From Candidatus Lustribacter telmatis (GTDB lineage Bacteria > Vulcanimicrobiota > Vulcanimicrobiia > Vulcanimicrobiales > Vulcanimicrobiaceae), in contig PLRU01000070.1 in assembly GCA_003164045.1 (NCBI GenBank), positions 1-33,002 on the forward strand: a stretch of DNA of 33,002 nt, given 5' to 3'. Numbering within the stretch: position 1 is the first letter of the stretch; every line of letters begins with the position of its first letter. Both the position numbers and the translations under genes were made by a program. A model generated the notes under the pieces. That model ran no database searches and had not been told where the DNA came from. It worked only from the letters and a program-made list of their open reading frames with translations. This document shows, one piece after another, positions 31,292 through 33,002 of this stretch.

Positions 31292-31984
31292 GTGAGCGCA
31301 AGTGTTCGCCCGCGCATCGCCGTCGTCGACGACGAAGAGAACCTTCGCGAAGTGCTCGAACTCGGGCTTACCCAAGAGGGCTTCGAGGTGAGAACGGCCC
31401 CGGACGGTGCAACGGCGCTTACAATAATCCGCGCCTGGCAGCCCGAAGCGATCGTGCTCGACGTGACCATGCCGGTAATCGACGGAATCAGCCTCATCGC
31501 GCTCGTGCGCAAGTTCTCGCAGGCTCCCATCCTCCTGTTAACTGCGCATGGCGGCCTCAGGGACCGCATCGCCGGACTCAAAGCCGGTGCCGACGACTAC
31601 CTGGTTAAACCATTCGATCTCGCGGAACTCTCTGAACGCCTGCGGACGGCACTGCGACGGCCGTATCTCCAGCAAGGCGAGCAACTTCGGTATGCGGACC
31701 TTGTCCTTGATCTCAACACGCGAACGACGCGGCGAGGAGGGCGCGAGATCTCACTGTCGGCGCGCGAATTCGACCTTGCCGCGATATTTATCGGGCGGCC
31801 ACGACGCGTGTTCACTCGTGACGAACTGCTTGATCTCGCCTGGGGTGCTGACCGCGAGGTGACGCGGGGCACGGTCGAGTCCTATATCTCTTATCTCCGT
31901 TCTAAAATCGATGCCCCGCCGGCGCGGCCACTTATCCATACGGTTCGTGGGGTAGGCTATGTCATGCGCGAAATGTACGAATGA
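31292..31984 (+). CDS. OmpR/PhoB-type response regulator
   Basis: About 230 residues from GTG 31292. The receiver has VVDDEEN (acidic pocket), VLDVTMP with Asp57 as phospho-acceptor, LLTAHGG and DDYLVKPFD (Lys switch). A C-terminal winged helix follows (ISLSAREFDLAAIFIGRPRRVFTRDELLD, RGTVESYISYLRSKID, IHTVRGVGYVMRE). TTG 31229 would add 21 residues without family similarity, so I prefer 31292, which has a G-rich stretch upstream. It pairs with the preceding kinase. The adjacent repeat protein is a possible target, which is inference from position only. Confidence 0.92.
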   Translation: MSASVRPRIAVVDDEENLREVLELGLTQEGFEVRTAPDGATALTIIRAWQPEAIVLDVTMPVIDGISLIALVRKFSQAPILLLTAHGGLRDRIAGLKAGADDYLVKPFDLAELSERLRTALRRPYLQQGEQLRYADLVLDLNTRTTRRGGREISLSAREFDLAAIFIGRPRRVFTRDELLDLAWGADREVTRGTVESYISYLRSKIDAPPARPLIHTVRGVGYVMREMYE

Positions 31985-32003
31985 TCACCGCTCGCGACAT
32001 CGG

Positions 32004-32273
32004 TTACCGGGGATAGTTTCGATTGCGCTTGAGTTCATCAATCCGCCTGAGGGCCCATGCGACGCCCACTATCCGCGGATCAAGCGCCATCGCGACACGA
32101 TACATTCTCTCCGCTTCCAGATACAGATTTTTCTCCAACAGAGCGTCAGCCAGGCCCACCATTTTGTCGATCAATTGCGGATCGATGTTCAGCGCCTGAA
32201 TTGCGGCGGTGAAACCCTCCTCTGCTTGAGTCTTGCCGCCCGATTGCGAGTTCGTCATGCCGTCAAGCGTCAT
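32004..32273 (-). CDS. small TPR-like protein
   Basis: About 89 residues from ATG 32273 (ATG 32258 is an alternative; the frame is open to 32459 via TTG). The C-terminal part fits one tetratricopeptide-like unit: IDKMVGLADALLEKNLYLEA followed by ERMYRVAMALDPRIVGVAWA and a Lys/Arg-rich end. No signal peptide. TPR proteins mediate protein contacts; nothing more can be said. It converges on the response-regulator gene with 19 bases between stops and is divergent from the 94-residue protein at 32441. Confidence 0.6.
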   Translation of the reverse strand: MTLDGMTNSQSGGKTQAEEGFTAAIQALNIDPQLIDKMVGLADALLEKNLYLEAERMYRVAMALDPRIVGVAWALRRIDELKRNRNYPR

Positions 32274-32440
32274 TATCTGCTGAGAGTCTTGGGCGTTTCT
32301 GTACGAATTGCTGTGAGTCGACAGTTTCAGCGTGCCCCCGCCGAGTTGCTTGGGTCGTGGTGACGCGAGATTTCCCAGATTCGTCCAATGATGCGGAGAT
32401 GTAATTTGGAGTTCCAGGCACTTACCAGTAAGGGGCACCA

Positions 32441-32725
32441 GTGAGTCAGGTTTCGTCAACGACGTCCACTGCCCAATGGCATGCTCAAGGTTCCACGCTA
32501 GATGGCGCTAGCCAAACGACGCCGTCCCCCAAACCGCAGAGTTCGCAGCCGCAGCAGAGTCCGGAGGTGAAAGCCAAACTCGCCGCCATTTACGCTGAAG
32601 CTGAGGCAGAGCATTGGTCGGCGTCACAGACCAACCAGGCAATAACGAAGGCGCTCGAACAGTCGGGAACGTCATCGACATCTGAGACGTCTTCATCGAC
32701 GAACGCGATCGACTTTAGTGCCTGA
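32441..32725 (+). CDS. 94-residue Ser/Gln-rich protein related to the LTxxQ-like repeat
   Basis: It starts at GTG 32441 with AAGGGG 6 bases upstream. A Ser/Thr/Gln/Pro-rich first half is followed by one helical hairpin, KLAAIYAEAEAEHWSASQ then TNQAITKALEQSG, and a Ser/Thr tail. By eye this hairpin lines up with the ILKNAKNEGLTQDQIAQEINSIL unit of the protein at 27959 (shared I, A, E, Q, Q, I, L positions). The two may be members of one local family. No signal peptide or known domain. Confidence 0.6.
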   Translation: MSQVSSTTSTAQWHAQGSTLDGASQTTPSPKPQSSQPQQSPEVKAKLAAIYAEAEAEHWSASQTNQAITKALEQSGTSSTSETSSSTNAIDFSA

Positions 32726-32827
32726 ATCGCTGTTGCGTCGATCGGGAAATACTCCACGCGGATAGGGTCCCATGCCTTTTGACCAGACCGCGAGCCTTCC
32801 TGAGAAGTGTAAAGCTGCGCTCGTCAG

Positions 32828-33002
32828 ATGCGGCCAAGAGAGACTGGCTACCATCGCGACGTGTCCTCCATGCTCCAGCGACATCTCGACTACGCTGATC
32901 TCGCTCGCTTCTTCTCGGCCGCCGGGAACTACGCGGCCGCATTGGACATGTGCGCGAGTGGTCTCAGGCTGCGTGGTGCCGACGCCATGCTGCTCGTCCG
33001 GC
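32828..33002 (+). CDS. TPR-like protein, 5' part (runs off the window)
   Basis: The frame opens after a stop at 32810-32812 and continues past the window end. ATG 32828, GTG 32861 or ATG 32870 could be the start; none has a ribosome site. The readable part includes LDYADLARFFSAAGNYAAAL and DMCASGLRLRGADAMLLVR, a good match to a TPR helix pair (A..Y/F..AG.Y..A......L.L). Function is unknown. It belongs with the small helical-repeat proteins just upstream. Confidence 0.5.
   Translation, partial: MRPRETGYHRDVSSMLQRHLDYADLARFFSAAGNYAAALDMCASGLRLRGADAMLLVR

Noticed and set aside
1-33002. CRISPR arrays, insertion sequences, rRNA or replication origins
   Set aside because: I saw no regularly spaced repeats, transposase frames, rRNA segments or DnaA-box clusters.

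Overview
This is a GC-rich window from a Gram-negative-type bacterium. Exported substrate-binding proteins, a Tat-exported flavour of enzyme and a diheme cytochrome c all imply a periplasm. Codon use is strongly G/C at third positions in most genes, and GTG and TTG starts are frequent. The mix of a Crp family ending in CECY, a SARP-like remnant and many amidohydrolases would fit an uncultivated soil lineage such as Eremiobacterota, but that placement is a guess and no marker gene here settles it.

Layout. (1) 1-4542, housekeeping: the 5' end of a tRNA (probably Trp) and rpmG on the minus strand; a fluoride riboswitch with an overlapping terminator driving DUF190, crcB and a small CPXCG protein; tRNA-Arg; malate synthase; fumarylacetoacetase; tRNA-Thr with its terminator. 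(2) 4533-6701, a lower-GC patch: a PD-(D/E)XK nuclease gene whose stop codon lies inside tRNA-Thr, and two tandem Crp/Fnr regulators. (3) 6843-14331, a hydroxycinnamate-like catabolic cluster: a minus-strand operon (enoyl-CoA hydratase/lyase of the p-hydroxycinnamoyl-CoA type, acyl-CoA dehydrogenase, CoA-transferase, ACMSD-like amidohydrolase), with a Zn alcohol dehydrogenase, a type I solute-binding protein and two MarR regulators. Two promoters share a near-identical operator. (4) 14433-23622, a long plus-strand run: Rieske ferredoxin, a 100-aa protein, amidohydrolase, a non-canonical NRAMP transporter with a coupled 45-aa membrane peptide, a second type I binding protein, a Tat-signal thiamine-diphosphate enzyme coupled to a diheme cytochrome c, an isocitrate lyase/PEP mutase-family enzyme lacking the lyase cysteine, and an NMT1-type binding protein. 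(5) 23633-27567, a minus-strand operon: DUF993, sugar-phosphate isomerase-like, amidohydrolase and NMT1-type binding protein. (6) 27662-33002: remains of a SARP-type regulator, a Ser/Gln-rich protein with four LTxxQ-like repeats, a two-component system, and small TPR-like or repeat-related proteins.

How they may work together: regions 3 to 5 look like uptake and breakdown of plant- or lignin-derived aromatic or oxo-acids. Four solute-binding proteins occur with no permease or ATPase. The most unusual unit is the exported ThDP enzyme/cytochrome c pair, which would place a carbanion-forming oxidation or decarboxylation outside the cytoplasm with electrons passed to cytochrome c. That role is inference; the domain content and gene coupling are visible in the sequence.
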